DNA of 64,000 nt, from positions 2,542,001 to 2,606,000 of the forward strand of contig NZ_AP025480.1 of assembly GCF_024347435.1 (NCBI RefSeq). The letters run 5' to 3'. Each line of letters starts with the position of its first letter. Positions within the stretch are counted from its first letter, which is position 1. The notes under the pieces were generated by a model. It searched no databases. It saw only the letters and a program-made list of their open reading frames with translations, and was not told the origin of the DNA. Shown piece by piece: positions 8,653 to 18,595 of the stretch. Made by a program: the position numbers and the translations under genes. The DNA is from Vibrio cyclitrophicus. GTDB taxonomy: Bacteria; Pseudomonadota; Gammaproteobacteria; Enterobacterales; Vibrionaceae.

Positions 8653-10890
8653 TTAGCCGGTTAAACGACTTCCTAAACCGCTAACTCGCTCTGTTTTCAC
8701 TTTAATACCACGTTTTAGTACATTGGTATCACTGAACATCATCAATCGTTTCTTTGCACGCGTAATACCGGTATAGATAAGCTCTCGCGTTAGAATGGGG
8801 CTAAAATCTGGCGGCAGGATCATTAAGGTCAAATCAAATTCGCTACCCTGAGATTTGTGAATCGTCATCGCATAAGCCGTTTCATGATCGGGAACTCGGC
8901 TTGGAAGCACCGCTTTCACGCTGCCATCCGGCAATTCAAAATACACCTTCAATCTAGGCGCAGAACTCGCAGCTATTGAATGGGAAATATCATAAGAAGC
9001 ACTACTGGAATCGGCCTCAAGCATGCAGATACCAATATCACCATTATATAAACCTAAACCATGGTCATTACGCGTTACCATTACTGGTCGCCCGTGATAC
9101 CACAATTCGTCATTGTGCGGATTCACCAAACGTCTTGCTGCTAGCGCCCTTTCGATCCTGTTATTCAAACCTTTAACACCAAAATCGCCTTCACGAACAG
9201 AGCACAGCAATCGACATTTGCTGAACAAATCGAGAACCGATTTAGCTCGCGCTTCTTGAGTCTCTAGCTCGTTTAAAGGAACATTCATTCTATTGAGATA
9301 CTCACCATACTCATTAACTAAGGTACGCAGCATCAAGTTATAGCTATCACTCGACAGCGGGTGATTTTCAATGTCTCCAAATCCTTTAGCAAACACTTGA
9401 TCGACCTGATTAGCAGAGCCGTTATTGATTGCTTTTGCCAACTGCCCGATACCTGAACGAGCATCGAAACGATAACTCTTCTGCAGCATACACAAGCTAT
9501 CTGCAATCGCAGGAGGGTTAACCGATCCAGCTTTGACCTGCCCTGTATTAGCTATCGCGTCAAAACCGGTCATCTCTGCAATCAAATTACCTTGCGCTGT
9601 GCTGTAGCCTGTTGAATTAAACGAGCAGATATCACCTAACACCGCGCCCGCTTCAACGGAAGCGAGTTGGTCTTTATCCCCCAACAAGATAAGCCTTGCG
9701 TGTTCAGGGAGTGCATCCACCAGCTTATACATCATGGATAAGTCGACCATCGAAGCTTCATCCACCACCAAGATATCAAGGTGAAGTGGATTACGTCGGT
9801 TGTGTCTAAACTCCGCTCGATTAGGGATCGCGCCGAGTAATCTGTGTAAAGTACTCGATTCCGTTGGTATGTTGGCTTTTACTTCAGGCGCTAAAGGCAG
9901 CTGCTCAATCGCTTTGCCAATCGACTCTGTTAAACGTGCCGCCGCCTTACCTGTCGGTGCCACCAGCTTGATCGTCGGTGTTTTACCTTGGCTTAACGAT
10001 TGCTCGACCATAGCCGACAGTAATTTGGTTACCGTGGTCGTTTTACCAGTACCCGGCCCACCAGAAATCACAGCAAAACGACGACTTAACGCCACTGCTG
10101 CTGCGACCTTTTGCCAGTTCAAACAGACGGATAACGGCACTAGGCTATCCAACACCTCTAGATCCATTACTTGCTTGGCTTGAACAATCACTTGGTCGAT
10201 CGCGCCCCAATCTAGAGCCTGTTCATCAACGATATCGAGATGGTCACACAGCAACTGTTGGCGTAACACCTGAGAGGTTTGTTGACTCGAACCAGCCTTG
10301 GCTAATGCGTTAAACAAAAAGTGATAACTGCGTGCGAATAACTGATTCAGCGTTTCAGTGAGCGCCTTCTTCTGTTCAATATTGAACTCGACTGGATTAC
10401 TTAGACGGTTTAACGTTTCAGCCAACACAACTTCGTAGTTCCAATAGCGCTGTAAATAAACTCGCTGTCCATCAAACATCAGCGGCTTAACGCAATCATT
10501 AGTTGTACCAACTAGGTTTGACGATTGAAGTACCGCCACCCAATCAATACCTAATAACTTTTGATTCAGTTGCAGTGCCGTTTCACCGTACAACCCAAGT
10601 AACTGAGCAAGATCCGCCGTTTGTTCAGGGCCTACCGTATACTGCTGTATAAGCTGAGTACAGATATGCCCCTTGCCTAATTCATGGCTCACCACCCCTG
10701 CGAGAAAACCGACTTCTTGAGAGTGAGCCGCTGCTTGCTGAGCAATAAAACGGGCAAATTGATAATCCAACTGACGAATTGAGCCCTTATCAGCGAGGAA
10801 CTTTAATACATCCATGAGTTGCTCAGGGATAAGTGAAACTGGCTTAACTGAGTTCGCTGTCTCTATGCTGGTATTAGTGGTCGTTGTCAT
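8653..10890 (-). CDS. recD: RecBCD subunit RecD (exodeoxyribonuclease V alpha)
   Basis: This 745-residue fast 5'-3' helicase motor of RecBCD acts in double-strand-break repair and linear DNA degradation. Walker A GGPGTGKT lies at residues 277-284. The Walker B segment DILVVDEASMVDLSMM and the C-terminal SF1 motifs (YAMTIHKSQGSEFD, ELIYTGITRAKKRL) are present. E. coli RecD is 608 residues. The extra length lies mostly before Walker A, including a segment of about 60 residues just ahead of the conserved NWQKVAAAVAL. The ATG overlaps the recB stop (TAATG), showing tight translational coupling. Confidence 0.95.
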   Translation of the reverse strand: MTTTTNTSIETANSVKPVSLIPEQLMDVLKFLADKGSIRQLDYQFARFIAQQAAAHSQEVGFLAGVVSHELGKGHICTQLIQQYTVGPEQTADLAQLLGLYGETALQLNQKLLGIDWVAVLQSSNLVGTTNDCVKPLMFDGQRVYLQRYWNYEVVLAETLNRLSNPVEFNIEQKKALTETLNQLFARSYHFLFNALAKAGSSQQTSQVLRQQLLCDHLDIVDEQALDWGAIDQVIVQAKQVMDLEVLDSLVPLSVCLNWQKVAAAVALSRRFAVISGGPGTGKTTTVTKLLSAMVEQSLSQGKTPTIKLVAPTGKAAARLTESIGKAIEQLPLAPEVKANIPTESSTLHRLLGAIPNRAEFRHNRRNPLHLDILVVDEASMVDLSMMYKLVDALPEHARLILLGDKDQLASVEAGAVLGDICSFNSTGYSTAQGNLIAEMTGFDAIANTGQVKAGSVNPPAIADSLCMLQKSYRFDARSGIGQLAKAINNGSANQVDQVFAKGFGDIENHPLSSDSYNLMLRTLVNEYGEYLNRMNVPLNELETQEARAKSVLDLFSKCRLLCSVREGDFGVKGLNNRIERALAARRLVNPHNDELWYHGRPVMVTRNDHGLGLYNGDIGICMLEADSSSASYDISHSIAASSAPRLKVYFELPDGSVKAVLPSRVPDHETAYAMTIHKSQGSEFDLTLMILPPDFSPILTRELIYTGITRAKKRLMMFSDTNVLKRGIKVKTERVSGLGSRLTG

Positions 10891-13800
10891 TATAAAAGCC
10901 CCATCTGTCCAGTTTCATCGTCATTCAATTGTGCTGAACGTCTGTCTATCACTTTACCGTCAATCAATTGATCCATTTCATCGAGCAAACCCAAGGTTGG
11001 TTTAGCCGAGAAAATACCTTGTTGAGATTGTCCGTCCATTCCTCTTAAGAACAAGTAATAAACCCCACCAAAATGCTGTTCGTAACTGTAATTGGCAACA
11101 CGACTACGTAAGAAACGATGCAGCGCCAATGCATAGATTTGATATTGCAGGTCATAGCGGTGGGCGGCCATCGCCGATTTCAATGCTTCACCATGGTAGA
11201 CGGCAACATCATCACCTAAATGGTTCGATTTCCAATCGAGCACGTAGTATTTACCTTGATGCTCAAACACCAAATCGATGAAGCCTTTCAGCATGCCTTG
11301 CACGGTTTGGAAACCTAGGTCGCCCGCCTTGGCCGACAAGGGATCATGATACTGAATGGTTTGATTGAGCTCAGATGCGGCCAACACTTCTATCGGCAAC
11401 AAGAACTCCATCTCGACCAATCGTTGCGTTGAGTCTTTCTTGCTTAGCTTTAAGTCCTTACCATCTAACGCGGTGTTCAGCACCGTATCGACCAGTTGTT
11501 GAAGTACAGGTAACCACTCTATTTCGTATTGCTCTGATTCTAATAAGTGAGTGATTACTTGCGTGTTATGTTCGCTGGTTGCTGGCTCGGTAAATTCAAC
11601 ATCCTCAAACAAGGTATGTAAGAAGGTACCTGGGCGAGCACCGCGAGGGAACGAGAATATAGAACGTTCCGGTTCAATCAATTCCGACTCGTCTTGTTCA
11701 TCCGCTGAGTCGATATCGAAACCAGACACCTCAATGGTCGCATCATGGCTCGCGCCGTGACTGCCCTGTTTGACTAAGCCTGAGTAACTGGTAATACGCC
11801 AAGATCGGTCAATTGAAGCCTTGAGTTCACTGGCCTGTAAGTCGTCACTCACTTGCTCTGTTTGCACAAAAACTTGTTCGTGAGCGGTAGGCGTTTCAGA
11901 CAATAGTACGCTTGAATTCTTACTCTCAATCACTAACAAAGCTTGATGCAACTCGGCAATACCTTGCTCCTGTCCATTTTGAACCAAATAGCCCATAGCA
12001 CTTAAGTGAACACCGGTCGGCTCTTTGGTTGAGCGCCCTTTACGTAAAGGAGCCATACCAATAAAACAGCCATAAACCGCACGAGTAAGCGCCACGTAAA
12101 TCAAACGTAGATCTTCTGCCAATCGCTCTTTATCCGCTTGTGCTAGAGCACTATCACTGCCCGTAATATCAAGTACCGTGGTATCTGAGTCATGGTCGTA
12201 GAATTTACCTTCACTCGCTTCTCGGTAGCTCGCCACGAACGGCAAAAATACGAGGTCATATTCCAAGCCTTTCGACTTATGAATAGTAACAATTTGAACT
12301 AAGTTTCTTTCTGATTCAAGGCGTTGAATGTCGTCTTCACTGCCACCTAAACCATTTTGAGCATCGGAAATCGCTTCTGCTAACCAGCGCAGCAAGCCAT
12401 AATCACTGTCGAGTTCCTGCCTTGCTTGTTGCAACAATTCGCCAATGTGCATTAAATCAGTGAGTGAGCGCTCACCATTTTCTTCTTCCAGTAAACGTTC
12501 CGCGAGATGTCGTTTACTGATCACACTGCGAAGCATTGGTAACACACCACGTTGCAGCCACAACTTACGATATTCTCGAAATTCGTTAACGACGTTTTCC
12601 CAAACCACTTCATCGTTGTTGAGTTCATCCAATGAGGCGGCATCCAGAGCAAACAACTCCGACGCTAAACTGGCGCGTAATGCACGGTCATTTTCAGGTG
12701 TCAGCACCGCCTGTAGTAAACGCTGAATATCTTGTGCGACCAAGCTGGTGAAAACGCTATCTCGGTTAGACAAATACACGCTTGCAATGCCTTGTTCAGA
12801 CAACGCGTTCTTAATCAGGCGACCTTCACTACCAGTACGAACCAAGACTGCAATATCACCCGCATTCACAGCATGTTGTTTTTTGCCGTTATCAAAATAG
12901 GCTTGTTGATTTTGAGAAGTGGTCAGAATGGTTTGAATTTGACTCGCCGTCGCCTCAGCCATGGCTTTGTGATATTCGCCTTTCGGTAATGGCTTATCTT
13001 CCGCTTCTTGTAGCCAAAAGGTCAATGCATGCTGAGTTTCACCATTCATCACCCACTGGCGTTTGTCAGCCGATGGGCTGGCTGCGACAGGTAAGAATGG
13101 AATATCTTGATCATAGATAAACGGGCTATCCGAATTCATAAACACTTGGTTTACCGCACTGACCATGTCAGCACTCGAACGCCAGTTAGTCCCCAGCGTG
13201 TAGTGAGCACTAACTTGGTTTCTCGCCTTAATGTAGGTAAAGATATCCGCGCCACGGAAGCCGTAAATTGCCTGCTTCGGATCACCGATCATAAACAAAC
13301 CGCATTGCGGATTATCTAAATAGATTCGGCTAAAAATACTGTATTGCAACGGATCGGTATCTTGGAATTCATCAATCATCGCTACTGGGTATAAGGTGCG
13401 AATTCTCTCCACCAGCAGTGATTGCTCATCCACATCGATTGACGCGGATAACTGAGTCAGCAAATCATCAAACGATAACCACTGCTTCTGCTGCTTAGCC
13501 TTAGCCAACATAGTTCGACAATGAGTAATCGCATGTGCCAGCAAAGGAGCTTTTAGATCTGCTGGAGAATTTAAGAAGTCTTCAATCGCTTCGAAAACTG
13601 CGTGTTGAGGTGCAGTGCCTTTTGGTGTTTTTTCAATTAACGTTGCTTGTGAGAACTTCTCTAGTTTATCTGGAAACTGGTAATCATGAGTGTCGCTTTG
13701 CGCCCATGCTGTGACGGCTTCTAACCAAGTCGGCAAAGACTTCTTAGTGTAGCTGCGCTTATTCACATCCGATCCAGAAATCAAAGCCAAAAAGTCCGCT

Positions 13801-14564
13801 TCGGATTCACACCACAACGCCTTAAGTTGCTTCACTTTATCTAAGTTTTGATTGTGCAGAGTTTGCAGGTCTCCCGACATCGCATCTACCGTCAATTTCA
13901 GCGGAGAGCCCGTCAGATAGCGATTTACATCGGCAAGTAACGAAGCGGGAGAACCCCAAATATTTCGCACCTCACCTGCAAGTTGAATGGGTAACGGATA
14001 AAACTGTTTACGCCAATAGTCGGCAACCACTTGTGCTTTCAGATGGCTTTCATCGGTCACAAATTCATTATCAAAGCGGCTTCCAGACTCGAAGGCATTC
14101 TGAGTCAACATTCTCTGACAGAAACCGTGAATGGTGTATACCGCCGCTTCATCCATTTGCCTTTCAGCATTGAGCAGAGTTTTCGCCGCACCAGCATGAT
14201 CATCGATGGCTTGTAAGAGAGGAGCAATCACTGGGTCGTCACTTTGACCACGAGCAAACGCAATACGTGCATCATGGATTCGCGCACGAATACGATCGCG
14301 TAGCTCTGCGGTTGCCGCTTCAGTAAAAGTCACAACCAGAATTTGGTCTACGGTCAGCGGCTCATGGTGTCGAGTAGCTTCCGTCAGATCACCTTGCGGC
14401 GCAGCAGTACCGTGCCCGAGCAGTAAACGTAAATACAAGCCAGCAATAGTAAATGTTTTACCCGTACCCGCTGATGCTTCAATTAAACGCGCGCCATGAA
14501 GTGGAAACGTCATGGTATCAAGTGTTTGTGGAACGATTACCTGAGCACTGCTTGTAGTCGTCAT
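10890..14564 (-). CDS. recB: RecBCD subunit RecB (helicase-nuclease, beta)
   Basis: This 1224-residue subunit carries the 3'-5' SF1A helicase and the single nuclease domain of RecBCD, and loads RecA after Chi. Walker A ASAGTGKT lies at residues 30-37. Helicase motif II is AMIDEFQDTDPLQY, and motif VI contains LRLIYVALTRAV. The C-terminal nuclease has VLDWKSN at about residues 1108-1114, holding the catalytic Asp and Lys. Length is close to E. coli RecB (1180). It is followed by recD with a one-base overlap. It is separated from recC by a 427-bp gap where E. coli carries ptrA. Confidence 0.96.
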   Translation of the reverse strand: MTTTSSAQVIVPQTLDTMTFPLHGARLIEASAGTGKTFTIAGLYLRLLLGHGTAAPQGDLTEATRHHEPLTVDQILVVTFTEAATAELRDRIRARIHDARIAFARGQSDDPVIAPLLQAIDDHAGAAKTLLNAERQMDEAAVYTIHGFCQRMLTQNAFESGSRFDNEFVTDESHLKAQVVADYWRKQFYPLPIQLAGEVRNIWGSPASLLADVNRYLTGSPLKLTVDAMSGDLQTLHNQNLDKVKQLKALWCESEADFLALISGSDVNKRSYTKKSLPTWLEAVTAWAQSDTHDYQFPDKLEKFSQATLIEKTPKGTAPQHAVFEAIEDFLNSPADLKAPLLAHAITHCRTMLAKAKQQKQWLSFDDLLTQLSASIDVDEQSLLVERIRTLYPVAMIDEFQDTDPLQYSIFSRIYLDNPQCGLFMIGDPKQAIYGFRGADIFTYIKARNQVSAHYTLGTNWRSSADMVSAVNQVFMNSDSPFIYDQDIPFLPVAASPSADKRQWVMNGETQHALTFWLQEAEDKPLPKGEYHKAMAEATASQIQTILTTSQNQQAYFDNGKKQHAVNAGDIAVLVRTGSEGRLIKNALSEQGIASVYLSNRDSVFTSLVAQDIQRLLQAVLTPENDRALRASLASELFALDAASLDELNNDEVVWENVVNEFREYRKLWLQRGVLPMLRSVISKRHLAERLLEEENGERSLTDLMHIGELLQQARQELDSDYGLLRWLAEAISDAQNGLGGSEDDIQRLESERNLVQIVTIHKSKGLEYDLVFLPFVASYREASEGKFYDHDSDTTVLDITGSDSALAQADKERLAEDLRLIYVALTRAVYGCFIGMAPLRKGRSTKEPTGVHLSAMGYLVQNGQEQGIAELHQALLVIESKNSSVLLSETPTAHEQVFVQTEQVSDDLQASELKASIDRSWRITSYSGLVKQGSHGASHDATIEVSGFDIDSADEQDESELIEPERSIFSFPRGARPGTFLHTLFEDVEFTEPATSEHNTQVITHLLESEQYEIEWLPVLQQLVDTVLNTALDGKDLKLSKKDSTQRLVEMEFLLPIEVLAASELNQTIQYHDPLSAKAGDLGFQTVQGMLKGFIDLVFEHQGKYYVLDWKSNHLGDDVAVYHGEALKSAMAAHRYDLQYQIYALALHRFLRSRVANYSYEQHFGGVYYLFLRGMDGQSQQGIFSAKPTLGLLDEMDQLIDGKVIDRRSAQLNDDETGQMGLL

Positions 14565-14991
14565 GCCTTACTGCCTTCTGATAAATGTGTTGTTACAAAT
14601 GTGACCTAGCGTAGAAAATGTCATTCAATTTACGTCCTACGCCAATTTGTTAATAGTTAGTGCGATCTCTCTCACGGATCAATTCAGATCGCCTCGCTAC
14701 TATGCGCCCACGAGTTCAGGACCGCCTACGAGTTTTATACTCATGCGTTACTTTGAACCACTGAATAATGGTCCCTCTGACCTGTGGCCGTACAGCGAAC
14801 GCCCTACACTAATAATGATTTACTGGCGGCCACTTTATTTCCTGTACCTTGATTCCTCATAAACGACTTCCTCTCGTCATTTTATAAGCCCTGCACACCA
14901 AGTTTACATCTAACTCTTTATTTCCCATGCTTTTATTCAAACGCATCTCTTTGATAAGCATATTGTTGGTGATCTTGCTGATCACTGCCGA
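14565..14991 (-). other. Gap between recC and recB with a possible 18-codon ORF
   Basis: No ptrA-like gene is present. On the minus strand an 18-codon ORF (14804-14860, MRNQGTGNKVAASKSLLV) follows a good ribosome site, AGAGGAAG, spaced 6 bases from ATG. The same strand contains arms that can pair over distance: GTGGCCG with CGGCCAC, GGACC with GGTCC, and GCGATC with GATCGC. This could be a recB leader, a small RNA or degenerated sequence. A longer frame on the plus strand here has no protein-like features. Confidence 0.35.
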
Positions 14992-17900
14992 TTATTCCTG
15001 ATCTTCAAGATCGGCAGCGGCGAGTCTTGCGGCCTGCAGCACAAGCGTTGAATACATTCGCGACTCAGCAGCCAGAGCATCATCCCACTTAGACCAAATA
15101 CGTGAGATGTAAGTATCTCGACCCTCGCCAGTAAAGGCGAAGCTGTCATTAAAGGTATCAGCCATTTTCTTTAGGGACTTTTCTTCGTCATCAACCCATT
15201 TACCGCGGCTAAAGCCCGCTTCAACACCAGCTAACGCGGTTTTCGGGAAGTAAGGCAGTGGTGCTGTCATGCCTTGATAAAACAGTCGTACTAACTCAGC
15301 CAGCAAACTCTTCGCCTGAAGCGCATCGCCAATAGGTTGTAGCGTTTGGTGAACCACGCCTTCTTTTCTGTCGTAGCCAATAATATGGGTCGTTTTTCCA
15401 TGTCCCATCACTGCACAACATAGATGATCAATCCACGCTGCCAAATAATCTTGAGAGCGTATTTTACCGCTACGGAAACGAACTAGACCCGATTGATAGT
15501 TTTTAGTTAACCAACCCATCAAACGAACAGGTTTGCCTTCGCCTAACACATCAAATTCGATATTCACTTCGAGATCTTGCTGCGGTGATCCGCTCACAAA
15601 TCGAATTTCTTTGGCTAAGTCTTCCGCTTGAACACGGTTGGTTTCAAATTCGATATCACCAAAGGCGCCGACCGGTAATCGACCCTGTGCTTTTTGCTCA
15701 GAGACAAACAGGCGCACCGCTTCATCTGCACCTTCAGGATGGTCCAGCAACACTTGCAGCAGCGCATCTTTAAGCTGGAAGCTCTCTAGTCCATTGAGTA
15801 CGAACGGCTCATCGTCTTCCATCACAGGAAGTGGCGGTTCAAACACCACTTTTAGACGGCGATTAAAGAAGTACTGCACTGGCAAACGCCAAAAACGCTG
15901 TAACTCAACCAAGTCGAGTTCCAACGGGTACGTTGCACCCAACAAATAGTCATCCAAGGCACGATTGAATTCACCACTACGTTCACCGGAACGGTTAGCC
16001 GCAGGAAGCCATTCTTTGGCGTAACTCAGCACATGGTTTGCGTCACCTTGAGTAAAGGCTGCAGGGCTAAATGGTGTCATGGTATGTTCAAAGCTGATCG
16101 CTTGAGTCAGCTTGATACCTGAATCATCACTTGGTAGGGATTGGTCTTCACTTAAGCAGTAGTTCTGTTGGCAGTACTCAATTAACTCTGAAACCAATAC
16201 CGACGGCACTCGCTCGGTATTATCTTGAATTGAACGGCCGACATAGCTGATGTATAAGCACTCTTGCGCCGACAACATCGCCTCTAAGAATAGATAGCGG
16301 TCATCATCACGACGAGAACGATCGCCCGGTCGTGTGCGTCCGTTCATTAGATCAAAACCTTCTGGCGGCATTGAGCGAGGGTAAACACCATCATTCATAC
16401 CTAACAAACAGACGGTTTTGAACGGAATAGAACGCATCGGCATCAAGGTACAAAAGTTAACTTGGCCCGCTAAGAAACGTTGGCTAATACGAGCGCCAGA
16501 TAGCTTATTATTGAGGTACTGGTAGATAATGCTTGGCGACAATTCTTGTTCATACAAGGCATCGTCAAGTTGTTCATTCAGTTGCGAAAGTGCATCACGA
16601 ATCGATTTGAGTACCACCTCGCCTTCTAGCTCAACCGCAAAGAAATCATCAATCATTTGCAGCAAGGTTTCACGCCACATATCGATAGATTGTGTTTCAG
16701 TTAAGCGTTGACGGTAATGGGCAATACGATCGATAAAGTGCGCTAACTTACCAGCAAGTTCGGCGTTAATGCCTTGAACTTCGTTATAAGCGGCAATCGG
16801 AGAGTGTTCAGTTTCAAATAAACCTGCAGAGTCCGACATCGCATAGCCTAATAACATGCGCTGAATGCCGAATAGCCAAGTATTTTGCTCGGTCGCAGGT
16901 AGATCAAATTCTGTCGCCGTTGAAGCATCAACACCCCAACGGATACCCGCTTCTTCAACCCATTGCTTGGCTTGCTCGAACTGAAACTCGTCAATACCAA
17001 AGCGTGTCATCATTGCAGGGATTTCTAATAGCTCTAACAACTCAGAGGCTAAACAACGCGTGTTCGGTAGCGCGACCAACTGCATGAAGGCAGTTAGTAT
17101 TGGGCTTTCTTGATCGGCGGTTCTATCAGAGATCGAGTAAGGGATATAACGCTCACCCGGAGCATTACCAAATACCGCCTGAATCGCTGGACTATAAGCA
17201 TTAATGTCAGACACCATCACGATGATATCGCGTGGTTTCAGTGTCGGATTGGCATCAAACATCGCCAACAGCTGATCATGAAGGACTTCAACCTCGCGCA
17301 TAGGGCTGTGACAAGCGTGCACGGTTAGAGAGCGATCGCCAAGCTCAACCACCTGTTTATGGTTGCTGGAATCTAAGATGTGGTCGTCTTGATGCTCTTC
17401 TAACTGGAGAATATCGGCTTGCAGTTGATGCAGCAGGTTATCCCTATCAACATCAATAAAGAACTCGTGCTCTTCGCTATCTGATTGAGATAGCAAAAAC
17501 AGGTTATCTCTGCCCAATTTACCCATAGACGCCAACAAGCTATTACCCACGGCTTGGCTGGTGTGCAGTTCATCTTCAACGTTGGCTTCAATACCATCTT
17601 TCAATGGTGATACTTCACCTTCTAGCTGAGGTAAACCATCAACTAACGCAAACTGCTTACGGCGCTGAGCTTCGACTCTTGCCAAGTATTTACGATCGCG
17701 AATATCGCCCCAGTAATGTTGGCAAGGGTTAGTAAACATCAAATGCACATCAATCTGCTCACCTAACGCTTTCAGTGCATCCATGTAGCGAGGAGGCAGA
17801 GATGATATGCCAAACACGAACAGGCGCTTAGGCAGATGCTGCAGCTGACCTTGTTGCTTGGCTAACGCTTCAATGAAGTCGTGATACAAGTTGCCACGGT

Positions 17901-18468
17901 GGTATTTTGATTGCCCTTGAGAGAGAGTTTGCTCATAAAGAGCTTGCCACAAAATCGGCTGCCAGGGGTGATCTTGCAGCCCTTCTTCATCAATTAATTC
18001 TGCAACGGGCTCTCCCGCTTCCCACATCGCCATCCACTCAGGTCGATACACCAAGTAACCATCGAAGATGTCGGCAATTTTCTCTGCCAATTGATACAGC
18101 TTCGAATCATCCTCGTCGTTTTCAAGATAGCGTTGCAAGGGTAAAAAATCAGGGTGGTCAAGTTTAGCGGGCAGCAAACTCATCAGCTTCCAAGTCATCG
18201 CTTCTTTGTTGAAAGCACTGCGTTTAGGCACATCTGGAAGCACTTGGGTAAACATATCCCAAGTGAAGGTTGCTGGAAGTGGAAAGTCTATATTTGCTGC
18301 TACACCAAACTCTTTGGCGAGTTCCATCTTAAGCCATTGAGACATGCCTGGGCTCTGAACCAAGATCTGCTCTTTTTCGAAAGGGTTGGCTAAAGGGTCA
18401 CTTTTGATTAAGTGAACGAGAAGGATTTTTAAAGTATCGACTTTATTGGAATGGTAAACAGTAAACAA
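14992..18468 (-). CDS. recC: RecBCD subunit RecC (gamma)
   Basis: This 1158-residue subunit recognises Chi and splits the DNA strands in RecBCD. It has inactivated helicase-like domains rather than an intact Walker A. Recognised segments are QSPGMSQWLKMELA near the N-terminus, PRDIIVMVSDINAYSPAIQAVFG, and FCTLMPMRSIPFKTVCLLGMNDGVYPR (the helicase-like core, residues about 660-690). Length matches E. coli RecC (1122). It is the first gene of the recC-recB-recD series on the minus strand. It starts 128 bases from the TDT gene. Confidence 0.95.
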   Translation of the reverse strand: MFTVYHSNKVDTLKILLVHLIKSDPLANPFEKEQILVQSPGMSQWLKMELAKEFGVAANIDFPLPATFTWDMFTQVLPDVPKRSAFNKEAMTWKLMSLLPAKLDHPDFLPLQRYLENDEDDSKLYQLAEKIADIFDGYLVYRPEWMAMWEAGEPVAELIDEEGLQDHPWQPILWQALYEQTLSQGQSKYHRGNLYHDFIEALAKQQGQLQHLPKRLFVFGISSLPPRYMDALKALGEQIDVHLMFTNPCQHYWGDIRDRKYLARVEAQRRKQFALVDGLPQLEGEVSPLKDGIEANVEDELHTSQAVGNSLLASMGKLGRDNLFLLSQSDSEEHEFFIDVDRDNLLHQLQADILQLEEHQDDHILDSSNHKQVVELGDRSLTVHACHSPMREVEVLHDQLLAMFDANPTLKPRDIIVMVSDINAYSPAIQAVFGNAPGERYIPYSISDRTADQESPILTAFMQLVALPNTRCLASELLELLEIPAMMTRFGIDEFQFEQAKQWVEEAGIRWGVDASTATEFDLPATEQNTWLFGIQRMLLGYAMSDSAGLFETEHSPIAAYNEVQGINAELAGKLAHFIDRIAHYRQRLTETQSIDMWRETLLQMIDDFFAVELEGEVVLKSIRDALSQLNEQLDDALYEQELSPSIIYQYLNNKLSGARISQRFLAGQVNFCTLMPMRSIPFKTVCLLGMNDGVYPRSMPPEGFDLMNGRTRPGDRSRRDDDRYLFLEAMLSAQECLYISYVGRSIQDNTERVPSVLVSELIEYCQQNYCLSEDQSLPSDDSGIKLTQAISFEHTMTPFSPAAFTQGDANHVLSYAKEWLPAANRSGERSGEFNRALDDYLLGATYPLELDLVELQRFWRLPVQYFFNRRLKVVFEPPLPVMEDDEPFVLNGLESFQLKDALLQVLLDHPEGADEAVRLFVSEQKAQGRLPVGAFGDIEFETNRVQAEDLAKEIRFVSGSPQQDLEVNIEFDVLGEGKPVRLMGWLTKNYQSGLVRFRSGKIRSQDYLAAWIDHLCCAVMGHGKTTHIIGYDRKEGVVHQTLQPIGDALQAKSLLAELVRLFYQGMTAPLPYFPKTALAGVEAGFSRGKWVDDEEKSLKKMADTFNDSFAFTGEGRDTYISRIWSKWDDALAAESRMYSTLVLQAARLAAADLEDQE

Positions 18469-18595
18469 AGTGCACTCACGCTAATCTTGCCACAATATAA
18501 AGCCAGATTAGCATAAGTGCCGAGTTTGGATTAGGAATATAAGCTGATGAAATACCGAAAGCTTAAGCTCTGTTTACCTTTTGAACTATTGCTTC

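Noticed and set aside
9800-10183. 127-codon frame antisense to recD
   Set aside because: Opposite a clear conserved gene; no start context or homology.
14647-14862. 71-codon plus-strand frame between recC and recB
   Set aside because: No ribosome site, biased composition and no recognisable family; opposite strand holds better signals.
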